Of a stretch of DNA of 34,022 bases, positions 24,979-33,889 are shown one piece after another. Numbering within the stretch: position 1 is the first letter of the stretch; the number at the start of each line of letters is the position of its first letter. Position numbers and translations under genes: made by a program. The stretch spans positions 1-34,022 of the forward strand of contig JAFQMP010000062.1 of the NCBI GenBank assembly GCA_017396225.1, written 5' to 3'. The notes beneath the pieces were generated by a model. That model saw nothing but the letters and a program-made list of their open reading frames with translations. It was not told where the DNA came from and did not search any database. This DNA comes from Clostridia bacterium (GTDB lineage: Bacteria > Bacillota > Clostridia > Oscillospirales > CAG-272).

Positions 24979-25012
24979 CAGAAAAGAGCAGATGCGATGC
25001 ATCTGCTCTTTT
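24979..25012 (-). terminator. Terminator of alaS
   Basis: A 14-bp perfect stem (arms 24982-24995 and 24999-25012, core GAGCAGATGC) with a 3-nt loop is flanked by A/T runs on both sides. It lies 14 nt beyond the minus-strand alaS stop. With the ftsZ hairpin it insulates the two convergent genes. Confidence 0.82.
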
Positions 25013-25026
25013 GCGTTTTTATGATA

Positions 25027-27672
25027 TCAACCAAGCTGTGCAGCAAGCACGTCCTTGGCTGCGGCGAGTGCCTCGTCAATCTTGGCAGCGTCCTTACCGC
25101 CTGCCATGGCGTTGTCGGGACGACCGCCGCCCTTGCCGCCCGTGACGGCTGCAACGGCAGAGGCGAGCTTGCCAGCGTGCGCGCCCGCCGCAACAGCACC
25201 CTTACCTGCGACGGCAATAAAGCTGATGCGACCGCCCTCGGTCACGGCAAGCACAGCCACGGTGTTCTCGTGGTTTGCCTTGATGTCGTCGGCAAGGCTG
25301 CGTGCCACGTCGGTCTGCATACCGTCCACGCGGACGGCTGCCAAGCGAATGTCACCAACCATAACGCTGCCTGCCAGCACCTCGTCAAGCTTGGCGGAGG
25401 CAAGCTTCTGTTGCAGCGTGCCAAGCTCCTCGCGGAGTGCCTTGACCTCGTCCTGCACGGCGGCAGCGCGCTTGGCAACGTCAAGCGGATTCTGTGCCTT
25501 CAGGGTATCTGCTGCGCTTGTAAGTAGTGCCTCGCGAGAGGCGAGCAGGGAAAGAACACCTGCACCTGTTACTGCCTCGATACGGCGTACACCTGCGGCA
25601 ACAGAGCTTTCCGAAACAATCTTGAAAAGACCGATGCGCGCGGTGTTGTTGAGGTGAGTACCGCCGCAGAATTCAATCGAGAAGGTGCCCATACGCACCA
25701 CGCGTACGACCTTGCCGTATTTTTCGCCAAAGAGTGCGGTTGCGCCAAGCTTCTTGGCGTCCTCGAGGAGCATCTCGGTCATCGAAATCGGGATACCTGC
25801 GAAGATATAGTCATTGACCAGTGCCTCTACGCGGGCAAGCTCCTCGCGGGTCATCGCCTGGAAGTGGGTAAAGTCAAAGCGGCACTTGTCCTCGTCGACA
25901 AGCGAGCCCGCCTGCTCCACGTGGTTGCCGAGCACCTCACGGAGCGCCGCCTGCAGAAGGTGGGCGACCGAGTGGTTGCGTGCAATTGTCAGTCTGCGCT
26001 TTTCGTCAATCTTCGCGCAAACGGCATCACCCACACGCAGGGTGCCGCTTTGCACGGTGGCAAGGTGGAGATAAATGCCGTCGGTCTTCTTGGTGTCGCC
26101 AACCGTCAGCACAGCGCCCTCGGTTGTCAGTGTGCCGCTGTCGCCGACCTGACCGCCGCCCTCGCCGTAGAATACCGTTTTTTCAAGCACGACGGTGCAA
26201 TCGCCCTCGCTGATTTCGGGTACGCACTTGGTGCCGTCCTCGTTTTCTACAATAATGGCAAGCACCCTTGCATCATCGGTGCGGAAGCTGTCATAGCCGC
26301 GGAAATTGGTTGCGGGGAGGTCTGCAAGCAGGCTCTTGGTGGCGTTATCCCAGCCGCTGATGTTGCCGCGTGCGGCGCGTGCGCGCTCACGCTGTGCCTT
26401 CATCAAATCCTTGAAGGTGTCCTCGTCAACCGAAAGACCGTTCTCGGCAAGGATTTCCTTGGTGAGGTCAAGCGGGAAGCCGAAGGTGTCGTAAAGCTTG
26501 AAGGCGTCCTCGCCTGCAATCACGGTCTTGCCCATTTCCTTTGCTGCGGCGATGTAGCCCGAGAGAATCGAAAGGCCTGCATCAATGGTGGCGTCAAAGC
26601 GCTCCTCCTCAAGAGAAATGACCTTGAGGATATAGTCCTTCTTCTCGCCAAGCTCGGGGTAAGCACCGACGTTTTCACCGATAGCCACCTCGGCAAGCTC
26701 GCAGAGGAAGGGGTGGTTGATGCCGAGCAGCTTGCCGTGGCGGCAGGCGCGGCGAATGATGCGGCGCAGCACGTAGCCGCGCCCCTCATTGGAGGGAATG
26801 ACGCCGTCGGCAATCATAAACATCGCGCTCTTGATGTGGTCGGTGCAGACGCGAATGGAAATATCGTTTTCCTTGTCGGCACCGTAGGTCTTGCCCGCGA
26901 TGTCGCAAACGGTATCGAGAATCTTGCGAATGGTGTCAACCTCAAACATATTGTCCACGCCCTGCAGCACGCAGGCAAGGCGCTCAAGGCCCATGCCGGT
27001 GTCGATGTTCTTCTGTGCAAGCTCGGTGTAGTTCCCCTTGCCGTCGTTGTTGAACTGGGAGAAGACGTTGTTCCAGATTTCCATATAGCGGTCGCAATCG
27101 CAGCCGGGACGGCAGTCGGGGCTGCCGCAGCCGTATTTTTCGCCGCGGTCGAAGTAAATCTCGGAGCAGGGGCCGCAGGGGCCTTGTCCGTGCTCCCAGA
27201 AGTTGTCTGCCTTGCCGAGTCGGGTGATGCGCGCAGCGGGCACGCCGATTTTCTTATTCCAGATTTCAAATGCCTCTTCATCGTTTTCGTAGATAGAGGG
27301 CCAGAGCAGCTCACCGGGGATTTCCAGCGCTTCGGTGAGAAACTCCCAAGCGAAGGTGATAGCCTCCTCCTTGAAATAATCGCCAAAGGAGAAGTTGCCC
27401 AGCATCTCAAAGAAGGTGCCGTGGCGTGCGGTGTGACCCACGCGGTCAAGGTCGGGGGTGCGAATACACTTCTGGCAGGTGGTGACGCGACGGCGGGGCG
27501 GCTCCTCCTCACCCGTGAAGAACTTCTTCATCGGTGCCATGCCCGAGTTAATGAGCAGAAGGGACTTGTCGTTAATCGGGACAAGGGGGTAGGAGGGAAG
27601 GCGCAGGTGCCCCTTGCTTTCAAAGAAGGCAAGGTATTTCTCGCGCAGCTCGTTAAGAGAGGTCCATTTCAT
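25027..27672 (-). CDS. alaS: Alanyl-tRNA synthetase AlaS
   Basis: The 881-residue class II synthetase charges tRNA-Ala. The start MKWTSLNELREKYLAFFESK is typical. The order is catalytic domain, tRNA recognition domain, editing domain with HSVAH and the CGGTH zinc-site motif, then the coiled C-Ala region ending near GGGRPDNAMAGG. The length is normal. The ATG is preceded by AAAGGTG at eight bases. The leader is short (about 30 nt) and contains no T-box-like structure. Large open frames on the opposite strand are shadows produced by its biased codon usage. Confidence 0.98.
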   Translation of the reverse strand: MKWTSLNELREKYLAFFESKGHLRLPSYPLVPINDKSLLLINSGMAPMKKFFTGEEEPPRRRVTTCQKCIRTPDLDRVGHTARHGTFFEMLGNFSFGDYFKEEAITFAWEFLTEALEIPGELLWPSIYENDEEAFEIWNKKIGVPAARITRLGKADNFWEHGQGPCGPCSEIYFDRGEKYGCGSPDCRPGCDCDRYMEIWNNVFSQFNNDGKGNYTELAQKNIDTGMGLERLACVLQGVDNMFEVDTIRKILDTVCDIAGKTYGADKENDISIRVCTDHIKSAMFMIADGVIPSNEGRGYVLRRIIRRACRHGKLLGINHPFLCELAEVAIGENVGAYPELGEKKDYILKVISLEEERFDATIDAGLSILSGYIAAAKEMGKTVIAGEDAFKLYDTFGFPLDLTKEILAENGLSVDEDTFKDLMKAQRERARAARGNISGWDNATKSLLADLPATNFRGYDSFRTDDARVLAIIVENEDGTKCVPEISEGDCTVVLEKTVFYGEGGGQVGDSGTLTTEGAVLTVGDTKKTDGIYLHLATVQSGTLRVGDAVCAKIDEKRRLTIARNHSVAHLLQAALREVLGNHVEQAGSLVDEDKCRFDFTHFQAMTREELARVEALVNDYIFAGIPISMTEMLLEDAKKLGATALFGEKYGKVVRVVRMGTFSIEFCGGTHLNNTARIGLFKIVSESSVAAGVRRIEAVTGAGVLSLLASREALLTSAADTLKAQNPLDVAKRAAAVQDEVKALREELGTLQQKLASAKLDEVLAGSVMVGDIRLAAVRVDGMQTDVARSLADDIKANHENTVAVLAVTEGGRISFIAVAGKGAVAAGAHAGKLASAVAAVTGGKGGGRPDNAMAGGKDAAKIDEALAAAKDVLAAQLG

Positions 27673-27710
27673 ATTGCTAACACCTTTCGGATTGAAAAAA
27701 TATCGGAAAC

Positions 27711-27739
27711 ATTATAGCACTCTTTGGGTGTTTCGTCAA
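27711..27739 (-). promoter_or_regulatory. Sigma-A promoter of alaS
   Basis: On the minus strand TTGACG (27739-27734), a 17-nt spacer and a perfect TATAAT (27716-27711) precede alaS by about 40 nt. Confidence 0.85.
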
Positions 27740-27887
27740 TACTTGCGCGCGTATTTCCTGCGCGTTTTTGAAAAATCAATATATTTATATAAAAAAGTGC
27801 ATATGCATATAGTACAAAAATTTCGGCTTTTGATTTGTTAAAAGTGATGAAATTGTGCACGAAGCCCTTATATTGACATTTTCACTA

Positions 27888-27947
27888 TTGAAAAAGATGC
27901 CGAAAAATGCTATAATAGATTGTCAATACGATTGTGACTTCTATAAT
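27888..27947 (+). promoter_or_regulatory. Tandem sigma-A promoters of the MBL lipoprotein operon
   Basis: P1 is TTGAAA (27888-27893), 17 nt, TATAAT (27911-27916). P2 is TTGTCA (27920-27925), 16 nt, TATAAT (27942-27947). Both are near consensus and 31 nt apart. The rest of the 300-nt divergent gap with alaS (27740-27887) is A/T-rich with nothing else I can identify. Confidence 0.7.
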
Positions 27948-27973
27948 TTTATTTCGCGAAAGGAACGAAAAAG

Positions 27974-30415
27974 ATGAAAAGAAAGATTTTAAGTGTTTTG
28001 CTCTGCCTTGCGATGCTCGCATCTCTGGCGGTGCTCTTCGCTTCCTGCGGTCGCGGCAGTAAGAAGGTGGAGCTTGACGGCTATCAGCTTGTTTATGCAG
28101 ACGACCTATCGGAAAGCACGGCGTCCTACGTCAAGGACAGCTTTGTACCCACTCTTGAGAAAAAGTCGGGCAACAAGGTCGGCCTTGTCAAAATCAAGAC
28201 AGGCTCTGAGGCGACCAAGGTAGAGGACAAGGAAATCCTTGTCGGCAACACCAACCGTAAGGAAACCGAGAAGGCACTTAAGTCGATTAAGGGTGACGGC
28301 TACACCATCACCGTTATCAAGGACAAAATCGTCATTGTCGGCACCAGCAATCTTTTCACCCTGCTTGCATTGCAGGAGTTTGAGGATACCTACCTCAGCG
28401 GCGAGAAGAACGCTACGTTCAATATTGAGAAGGTGCTTGAAAAGAAGGTTGAAACCATCAGCATCGACAACAAGTGGTCCTTCATTCATGAGGGGCAGCT
28501 GAAGTCGGGCGATTTTGTGGTTAAGCAGATTATTGAAACCCAGAAGGCAATCAGTGACGTTTCCGACGTGCGCGGCAACGCCATGAAGGTATATCCCGAT
28601 ACTCAGAAGGCTGCTGCCACCGAGATTCTTGTCGGTATGATTAACCGCGCGGAGAGCAAGGCATTTGCCGCCGGCATTGACGGTGCTGATTACGGCTTCG
28701 GCATCAAGGACGGCAAGCTGATTGTCGCAGGTCTGAACGAGGCAATGGTTGGTAAGTCCTTCACGCTGCTGCGCGATGCTCTGCGCGATTCCGTGACCGT
28801 GGTTGACGGCAAGAAGGCGATTGTCCTTCCCGCTGATTTCTCCTGCATTATGACCGATACCGAGGCAGGCATCGTGACCGATTTCCCGCGCCCCGAGGGG
28901 CTGACGGTTTCGGGCAGCCAGACCGTGCATGACGGCTCCACCACTTACCTCTATCAGGGCAGCGGCGTTTCTGCCGATGCCTACAAGGCTTATGTGAATA
29001 AGCTGAAGGCCGAGGGCTACACGCTCCACGGTCAGGAGAACACGGTAGAGGACAGCATCTTCGGTACTTACGTCAACAGACAGACCGGTATCACCGTTTA
29101 TGCAGCCTACAACGCTTACAAGCACGCAGCGGCACAGGGCCTGACCGATTTGTTCCAGCCCGCAATCCGTCTGGTGGTTGCCAAGCTTGATACCGTTAAT
29201 CTGCTTGATGAGGATATGCTCGCGCCCGATTATACGGGCAAGGTGCAGGAGTCCTCTATCACGACAATTAAAATTCACCCCTACGACGCAGGTGGCAGAA
29301 TGGCAACCTATGGCAACATGTATGTCATTACCCTGCAGGACGGCTCCTTCGTGATGTACGATGCGGGCCCATACTCCGAGGAATCCACCGATGAGATTTA
29401 CAAGGTGCTTCTGGCGCTTTATCGCGAGGGTCATCACGGCAACGACCCCACGGCAGATGACCCCATTCGTATTGCTGCCTGGGTTATCTCTCACGGTCAC
29501 GGTGACCACACCGGCAACTTCCAGCCCTTCCTCAAGAAGTTCTGTAAGGAGTACGGCGGCTATGTTGACGGTATCGTGGAGGAGGAGCATCAGTCCTATG
29601 TGACGGTGGACCGCCTGATTGCCAACTTCATCTCCGATGAGGAGGCAAAGAACTGCGACGGCAACCTGACGCTGCGTAACAAATATGCCGAGTATTCCAC
29701 CATGGTGCACGATGCTGAGGGTGAGGAGCAGGGCTTCAAATATTACAAGGTACATACCGGTCAGAAATTCTGGCTTGCAAACGTGGAGTTTGAGATTATG
29801 CACACCCATGAGGACCAGTACCCCAACAGAAGCTATAACGGTGATGGCGTGAATGTTTATAATGAGAAATCCCTCATCTTCCGCACGCATATTTACCACA
29901 CCGTTGGCGGCAGTGCAACGGGCGGCAAGACCTCCACGCTTTGGCTCGGTGACGGTCAGACGCTGGCAAGCCGCATTCTGCGCGCGACCTACGGCGACAA
30001 AATACAGACCGAGCAGATGCAGTATGCACACCACGGCTACAACGGCTGCGAGTGGGCACTTTATAAGATGATTAAGCCTACGCTCATCTGGTGGCCGCAG
30101 GGCTCTGAAGAGTACTCTGCGTACAACAACGATGCGCATGCAAGCTCCGGCGGCGCAAACGGCGTTAACTATAAGGTTATCACGCAGCTTTCCTCGGTGC
30201 AGTGGATTATTCTTGGTGACCATATGAACTACACCGTCACCGTGCTTGCCGACGGTGCAAGATATGAGCTTTACAACAAGACCAACCAGCCCTACGGTAT
30301 CCGTCACGTCCGTGTGGGCGAGGAGGATATCATGGGCAGCATCGGTGCCACCCTTACCTCCACGAACAACACCAACGGTCTGCTTTACACAACTTATAAC
30401 ACGAAATACAACTAA
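27974..30415 (+). CDS. Large lipoprotein with duplicated alpha/beta module and ComEC-like MBL domain (paralogue 2)
   Basis: This 813-residue protein has a lipoprotein signal with Cys25 (LFASC) as predicted lipidation site, so it should sit on the outer face of the membrane. Two alpha/beta modules follow, each centred on an EILVG-x-x-NR box (residues 87 and 217) and ending in a G-rich strand and helix. They resemble the N-terminal module seen in many DUF4838 or glycosidase-associated proteins. A domain opening FPRPEG starts at about 303. The MBL domain carries Asp463 (YDAG), HGHGDH 507-512, MHTHED 610-614, Asp660 (LGDGQ) and HHG (His686, His687), a complete metal-ligand set. No known function; a phosphodiesterase or nuclease is one possibility. 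It is first in a two-gene operon, 26 nt before its paralogue. Confidence 0.9.
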   Translation: MKRKILSVLLCLAMLASLAVLFASCGRGSKKVELDGYQLVYADDLSESTASYVKDSFVPTLEKKSGNKVGLVKIKTGSEATKVEDKEILVGNTNRKETEKALKSIKGDGYTITVIKDKIVIVGTSNLFTLLALQEFEDTYLSGEKNATFNIEKVLEKKVETISIDNKWSFIHEGQLKSGDFVVKQIIETQKAISDVSDVRGNAMKVYPDTQKAAATEILVGMINRAESKAFAAGIDGADYGFGIKDGKLIVAGLNEAMVGKSFTLLRDALRDSVTVVDGKKAIVLPADFSCIMTDTEAGIVTDFPRPEGLTVSGSQTVHDGSTTYLYQGSGVSADAYKAYVNKLKAEGYTLHGQENTVEDSIFGTYVNRQTGITVYAAYNAYKHAAAQGLTDLFQPAIRLVVAKLDTVNLLDEDMLAPDYTGKVQESSITTIKIHPYDAGGRMATYGNMYVITLQDGSFVMYDAGPYSEESTDEIYKVLLALYREGHHGNDPTADDPIRIAAWVISHGHGDHTGNFQPFLKKFCKEYGGYVDGIVEEEHQSYVTVDRLIANFISDEEAKNCDGNLTLRNKYAEYSTMVHDAEGEEQGFKYYKVHTGQKFWLANVEFEIMHTHEDQYPNRSYNGDGVNVYNEKSLIFRTHIYHTVGGSATGGKTSTLWLGDGQTLASRILRATYGDKIQTEQMQYAHHGYNGCEWALYKMIKPTLIWWPQGSEEYSAYNNDAHASSGGANGVNYKVITQLSSVQWIILGDHMNYTVTVLADGARYELYNKTNQPYGIRHVRVGEEDIMGSIGATLTSTNNTNGLLYTTYNTKYN

Positions 30416-30441
30416 TTCCAACCAAAAGGAACAATGAATAT

Positions 30442-32766
30442 ATGATGAAAAGAATACTCGGTGTTTTCCTGTGTGTCGTGCTGCTTGCCTCAACGGCGCT
30501 GCTCTTTTCCGCCTGCGGTGGTAAGGCAACGCTTGACGAATACAGCATTGTCTACGCCAAGGACGCATCGACCACAATGATTAAAGCAGCCAATGCCCTG
30601 GCGGACAGCATTAAGTCCGCCACGGGCAAGACTGTATCAGTGCTCTCCGAGGAGGAGGCTGCCGCCGATACCAAGCTCGAAATTCTGATTGGTCAAACCA
30701 CGCGCACGGAGAGCGAAAAGGCGCTCAAAAAGGTCAGCGGCCACGGCTATTTCTACGGCATGGTCGGCAAAAAGATTGTCCTGAACGGCACCACCAATTT
30801 GTTTGCGTTGCAGGCTGTTGAGGCATTTGCCGAGAAATACGCTGCCGATATGGGTGCTGCTATCAAGATTGAGGACACGGTTGTTGACGGCATCGAGGTG
30901 GTACAGCTTTCCTCGAGCTACAATATGATTGTATCCCAGTATTCCTACGGCGTCGGCAGCTTTGGTGAGAGCCTTGATAAGGAGAACACCAAGCGCTACG
31001 ACTACGCGAGATGGGTTGCCACCAAGGCAGTCAACCAGAACGCAAGCTACCTGGGTCAGATGAAGGTATTAAACGACACCCAGGCAGTAGGCAGCAAGGA
31101 AATTCTTATTGGCGTCACCACCCGTCCCGAAACGGTTGCGCTTCTTGGCGAGCTTGATGTCAACGATTACGCAATCCGTATTGCGGACGGCAAGATTGTG
31201 GTTGCCGCATACAGCGACAGCATGCTTGCCATGGCAATGCAGGTGTTCTCCGATATGCTGATTGACGGCAGATGTGAGGACGATAAGGGTAAGACCCGCA
31301 TTATGCTGCCCGTATCCTATGAGAAGAAGGTTGTCGGCAACAAGGGCTGGGTCACCGATTTCCCGCGCCCCACAGGCACAGGTGTGGATTTGACCGCCGC
31401 TGCTGACGTCTATGACAGCTCGCTCGAGTTCCTTTACACGGGCTCGGGTGTGAATGCCGCCGCCTACAACGCGTATTGCGAGGCACTGGAGGCTGCGGGC
31501 TACACCCTTCACGGCGATGAGAATAAGGCAGAGGACAGCATCTTCCGCACCTATGTGAACACCGCCAAGAGCACCACGCTTTACGTGGCGTTCAATGCCT
31601 TTAAGCACGCACAGACCACCACCCCCAAGGTGACCGCACACGTGCCCTGTATCCGCGTGATTTCCGCACCTCTCGGTGCAGTCAACCTGCTTGACGAGAA
31701 TATGCTGAGCGCACAGACCTACGTGAAGCGCACCGAAACCATGATTACCAACGTCAGACTCGAGGGCGGCACCGACAACAATGCTGGTAACCTCTACGTT
31801 GTCACGCTTGAGGACGGCACCTTTGCCGTGCTGGACGGCGGCAGCGGCAACACCGCTCAGATTGCACAGAGATTGCGCGGTGTGCTCTACGAGCTTTATA
31901 ACAAGGTCTGGGGTCACGCGCCTACGGCAGATAACCCCATTACCATTTCGATGTGGTACCTCACGCACGGTCACGGCGACCACTCCGCAGGCTTTGTGGC
32001 CTTCTGCGATAACCAGGAGTACAGAAATGACGTTGTGATTCAGCGCGTTGTCACCAATTTCCCCGCGGACTATGAGGTCTTTAACGGCTGCGATATTAAC
32101 CTCTCGGTGCGTGACAACTTTATGCTCCGTCTGCGCAACTATTACCCCGAGCTGAAGTATTACAAGGTACACACCGGTCAGACCTTCTGGCTGGCGAACT
32201 CCAAGTTTGAGGTGCTTTACACCCACGAGGATTTGCAGCCCTGGTCGATGCAGTATTATAACGATTCGGGTGTTGTGATGCGCCAGACGATTTATGATAC
32301 CAACGGTGCAGTCGGCAGCAGCACCACCGCCAATAAGACGGCTACCCCCACCACCATGCTCTGGCTCGGTGATGCGCAGAATATGCCCAGTGCATATATG
32401 CGCGCGATGTGGGGCAGCTACCTCAAGTCGGATATGGTGCAGGTTGCACACCACGGCGCAATGGGCTGCGAGTATCCCTTCTATGAGCTGGTTAAGCCCG
32501 ATATTCTCTGGTGGCCGACCAATATGGCTGATTTCTACAATATCCTCAGCCACTCGAACGCAAGCCACTACTATAATACTGTTAATGCAAAGCTGGTATA
32601 TGAGCTGGCATCTGTCGACTGGATTATTCTCGGTAGCACCAATACCACGATGACGATTACCAAGAACGGTCCCGACGTGACGACCGGCGGCTCCGGCTCT
32701 GCGCTCTTTGATGCTTCTGCTGGCGAGTATTTCGCCGACTCTCCGTTGATGAAAACCGAGCGATAA
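30442..32766 (+). CDS. Large lipoprotein with duplicated alpha/beta module and ComEC-like MBL domain (paralogue 3)
   Basis: This 774-residue protein has the same design as the upstream gene. It has a signal peptide with LFSAC (Cys25), EIL(I)G-x-TTR boxes at residues 80 and 220, a domain beginning FPRPTG, and an MBL domain with LDGG, HGHGDH 509-514, YTHED, Asp644 (LGDAQ) and HHG (His670, His671). The stretch YYKVHTGQ is identical in all three paralogues. In the MBL half it looks closer to the left-edge paralogue (YTHEDxxPW, SxLKSDMVQ) than to its operon partner. AAAAGGAA is about ten bases before the ATG; a second Met follows immediately. Short spacing and the lack of an intervening terminator place it in the operon starting at 27974. 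Confidence 0.9.
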   Translation: MMKRILGVFLCVVLLASTALLFSACGGKATLDEYSIVYAKDASTTMIKAANALADSIKSATGKTVSVLSEEEAAADTKLEILIGQTTRTESEKALKKVSGHGYFYGMVGKKIVLNGTTNLFALQAVEAFAEKYAADMGAAIKIEDTVVDGIEVVQLSSSYNMIVSQYSYGVGSFGESLDKENTKRYDYARWVATKAVNQNASYLGQMKVLNDTQAVGSKEILIGVTTRPETVALLGELDVNDYAIRIADGKIVVAAYSDSMLAMAMQVFSDMLIDGRCEDDKGKTRIMLPVSYEKKVVGNKGWVTDFPRPTGTGVDLTAAADVYDSSLEFLYTGSGVNAAAYNAYCEALEAAGYTLHGDENKAEDSIFRTYVNTAKSTTLYVAFNAFKHAQTTTPKVTAHVPCIRVISAPLGAVNLLDENMLSAQTYVKRTETMITNVRLEGGTDNNAGNLYVVTLEDGTFAVLDGGSGNTAQIAQRLRGVLYELYNKVWGHAPTADNPITISMWYLTHGHGDHSAGFVAFCDNQEYRNDVVIQRVVTNFPADYEVFNGCDINLSVRDNFMLRLRNYYPELKYYKVHTGQTFWLANSKFEVLYTHEDLQPWSMQYYNDSGVVMRQTIYDTNGAVGSSTTANKTATPTTMLWLGDAQNMPSAYMRAMWGSYLKSDMVQVAHHGAMGCEYPFYELVKPDILWWPTNMADFYNILSHSNASHYYNTVNAKLVYELASVDWIILGSTNTTMTITKNGPDVTTGGSGSALFDASAGEYFADSPLMKTER

Positions 32767-32774
32767 TAAAATAT

Positions 32775-32805
32775 AAAAGGAGAGAGCCGCGGCTCTCTCC
32801 TTTTT
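32775..32805 (+). terminator. Terminator of the lipoprotein operon
   Basis: A continuous 30-bp palindrome (halves 32775-32789 and 32790-32804, core GGAGAGAGCC) ends in five T residues. It lies nine bases after the stop codon. Confidence 0.88.
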
Positions 32806-32813
32806 CATATAGA

Positions 32814-32846
32814 AAGGCTCCCTCGCACAGCGAGGGAGCCTTGTTT
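32814..32846 (+). terminator. Second, tandem hairpin after the lipoprotein operon
   Basis: A 13-bp perfect stem (arms 32814-32826 and 32830-32842, AAGGCTCCCTCGC) with loop ACA is followed by GTTTTG. It may be a back-up terminator. Similar GGCTCCCTC hairpins are, from memory, frequent dispersed elements in Oscillospirales genomes. The remaining sequence up to 32971 shows only a short ATTGCGG/CCGCAAT repeat (32856-32877). Confidence 0.6.
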
Positions 32847-32971
32847 TGATGATTATTGCGGTCTGCTTGCCGCAATCTTGCCAATCGGGTGATTGCCGGT
32901 GATTTCCCTTGTTTTTTCACACCGTTTATGGGGTAAAAATCAAAAAGGCAGCTTTTGGCAAGCCATTTTTT

Positions 32972-33001
32972 GTATAAGAAATTTCCACCTCGTCAACATT
33001 A
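32972..33001 (+). promoter_or_regulatory. sigG: Predicted sigma-F (forespore) promoter of sigG
   Basis: GTATA (32972-32976), a 15-nt gap and GTCAACATTA (32992-33001) match the sigma-F consensus GYWTA ... GGNNANAHTR at every position but one. A poorer sigma-G reading (CAACATTA region) overlaps it. No sigma-A-type promoter is as good in this gap. It sits about 32 nt before the ATG. Confidence 0.55.
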
Positions 33002-33033
33002 AGGCATAGAAAACTCCCATAAAGGAGATAGAA

Positions 33034-33807
33034 ATGTATAAAAACAAGGTGGAGATATGCGGCATCAATACCGCAGAGCTGAAAACCCTGACAGATGAGG
33101 AAAAACACGCCCTTTTGGTGCGCGCCAGAGAAGGGGACGATGCTGCGCGTGAGGAGCTGATATTTGGCAATCTGCGCCTCGTCCTTTCTGTCATTCAGCG
33201 CTTTTCGGGGCGCAAGGAGAACGCCGATGACCTCTTTCAGGTCGGGTGCATCGGGCTTATTAAGGCGGTGGATAATTTCAATCTCGATTTGGACGTCAAG
33301 TTTTCAACCTACGCAGTGCCGATGATTATCGGGGAGATACGTCGCTATCTCAGGGATAACAATTCCATTCGCATCAGTCGCTCGGTGCGTGACCTTGCCT
33401 ACCGCGCCCTGCAGGCGCGCGAGGAGCTGACAAGGGAGAGAGAATATGAGCCGAGCATCGAGGAGATTGCCGAAAAGCTCGGTGTGGCGCGTGAGCCGCT
33501 GCTGCGCGCAATGGAGGCGATTTCGCCCCCGATTTCGCTCTATGAGCCTGTCTATAACGAAAGCGGCGATGCCATTTATGTTATGGACCAATTAAGCGAT
33601 ACCTCAGCCGCCGATGAGCACTGGATTGAGCACGTGGCACTCCGCGATGCCATGAAAAAGCTCACCGACCGCGAGCGAAAAATCATAGAAATGCGCTTTT
33701 ATAACGGCAAAACCCAAATGGAAATTGCCGAAAGCATCGGCATTTCTCAGGCACAGGTCAGCCGCCTTGAAAAGGGCGCGCTGGAAAGAATGCGTCGCGA
33801 GATTTGA
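33034..33807 (+). CDS. sigG: RNA polymerase sporulation-specific sigma factor SigG
   Basis: The 257-residue sigma-70 family protein drives late forespore gene expression. The N-terminus NKVEICGINTAEL matches the SigG-specific NKVEICG-V-T-x-L start, which distinguishes it from SigF and SigB. Region 2 contains NLRLVLSVIQRF, DDLFQVGCIGL and KFSTYAVPMIIGEIRRYLRDNN. Region 4 carries the helix-turn-helix MEIAESIGISQAQVSRLEK. AAAGGAG is six bases before the ATG. spoIIGA and sigE, its usual upstream neighbours, are not in the window. Its presence shows a sporulating lineage, though not that this strain sporulates. Confidence 0.96.
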   Translation: MYKNKVEICGINTAELKTLTDEEKHALLVRAREGDDAAREELIFGNLRLVLSVIQRFSGRKENADDLFQVGCIGLIKAVDNFNLDLDVKFSTYAVPMIIGEIRRYLRDNNSIRISRSVRDLAYRALQAREELTREREYEPSIEEIAEKLGVAREPLLRAMEAISPPISLYEPVYNESGDAIYVMDQLSDTSAADEHWIEHVALRDAMKKLTDRERKIIEMRFYNGKTQMEIAESIGISQAQVSRLEKGALERMRREI

Positions 33808-33820
33808 GATAACGCGACCA

Positions 33821-33847
33821 ACCGTAGGGGCGACCATTGGTCGTCCG
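33821..33847 (+). repeat. A-type dispersed repeat copy downstream of sigG
   Basis: ACCGTAGGG followed by the near-palindrome GCGACCATTGGTCGTC repeats module A at 2626-2651. It starts 14 nt after the sigG stop. Confidence 0.85.
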
Positions 33848-33889
33848 TTGTCCGCGACCAATTAAAAATCAGCGCATACACCCCTGTCC

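Noticed and set aside
27673..27710. Possible T-box riboswitch in the alaS leader
   Set aside because: The promoter -10 box is only about 40 nt from the start codon, far too short for a T-box, and no specifier stem or antiterminator is visible.
25654..27717. A 687-codon plus-strand frame opposite alaS
   Set aside because: It is a shadow of alaS, which is conserved along its whole length; no ribosome binding site or recognisable domain.
28106..30577. An 823-codon open frame on the minus strand opposite the lipoprotein gene, with similar long frames opposite 1107-2540 and 31069-32808
   Set aside because: The sense genes have signal peptides, ribosome binding sites and conserved motifs. The antisense frames lack starts with binding sites and family motifs, and arise because TTA, CTA and TCA codons are rare in the sense strand.
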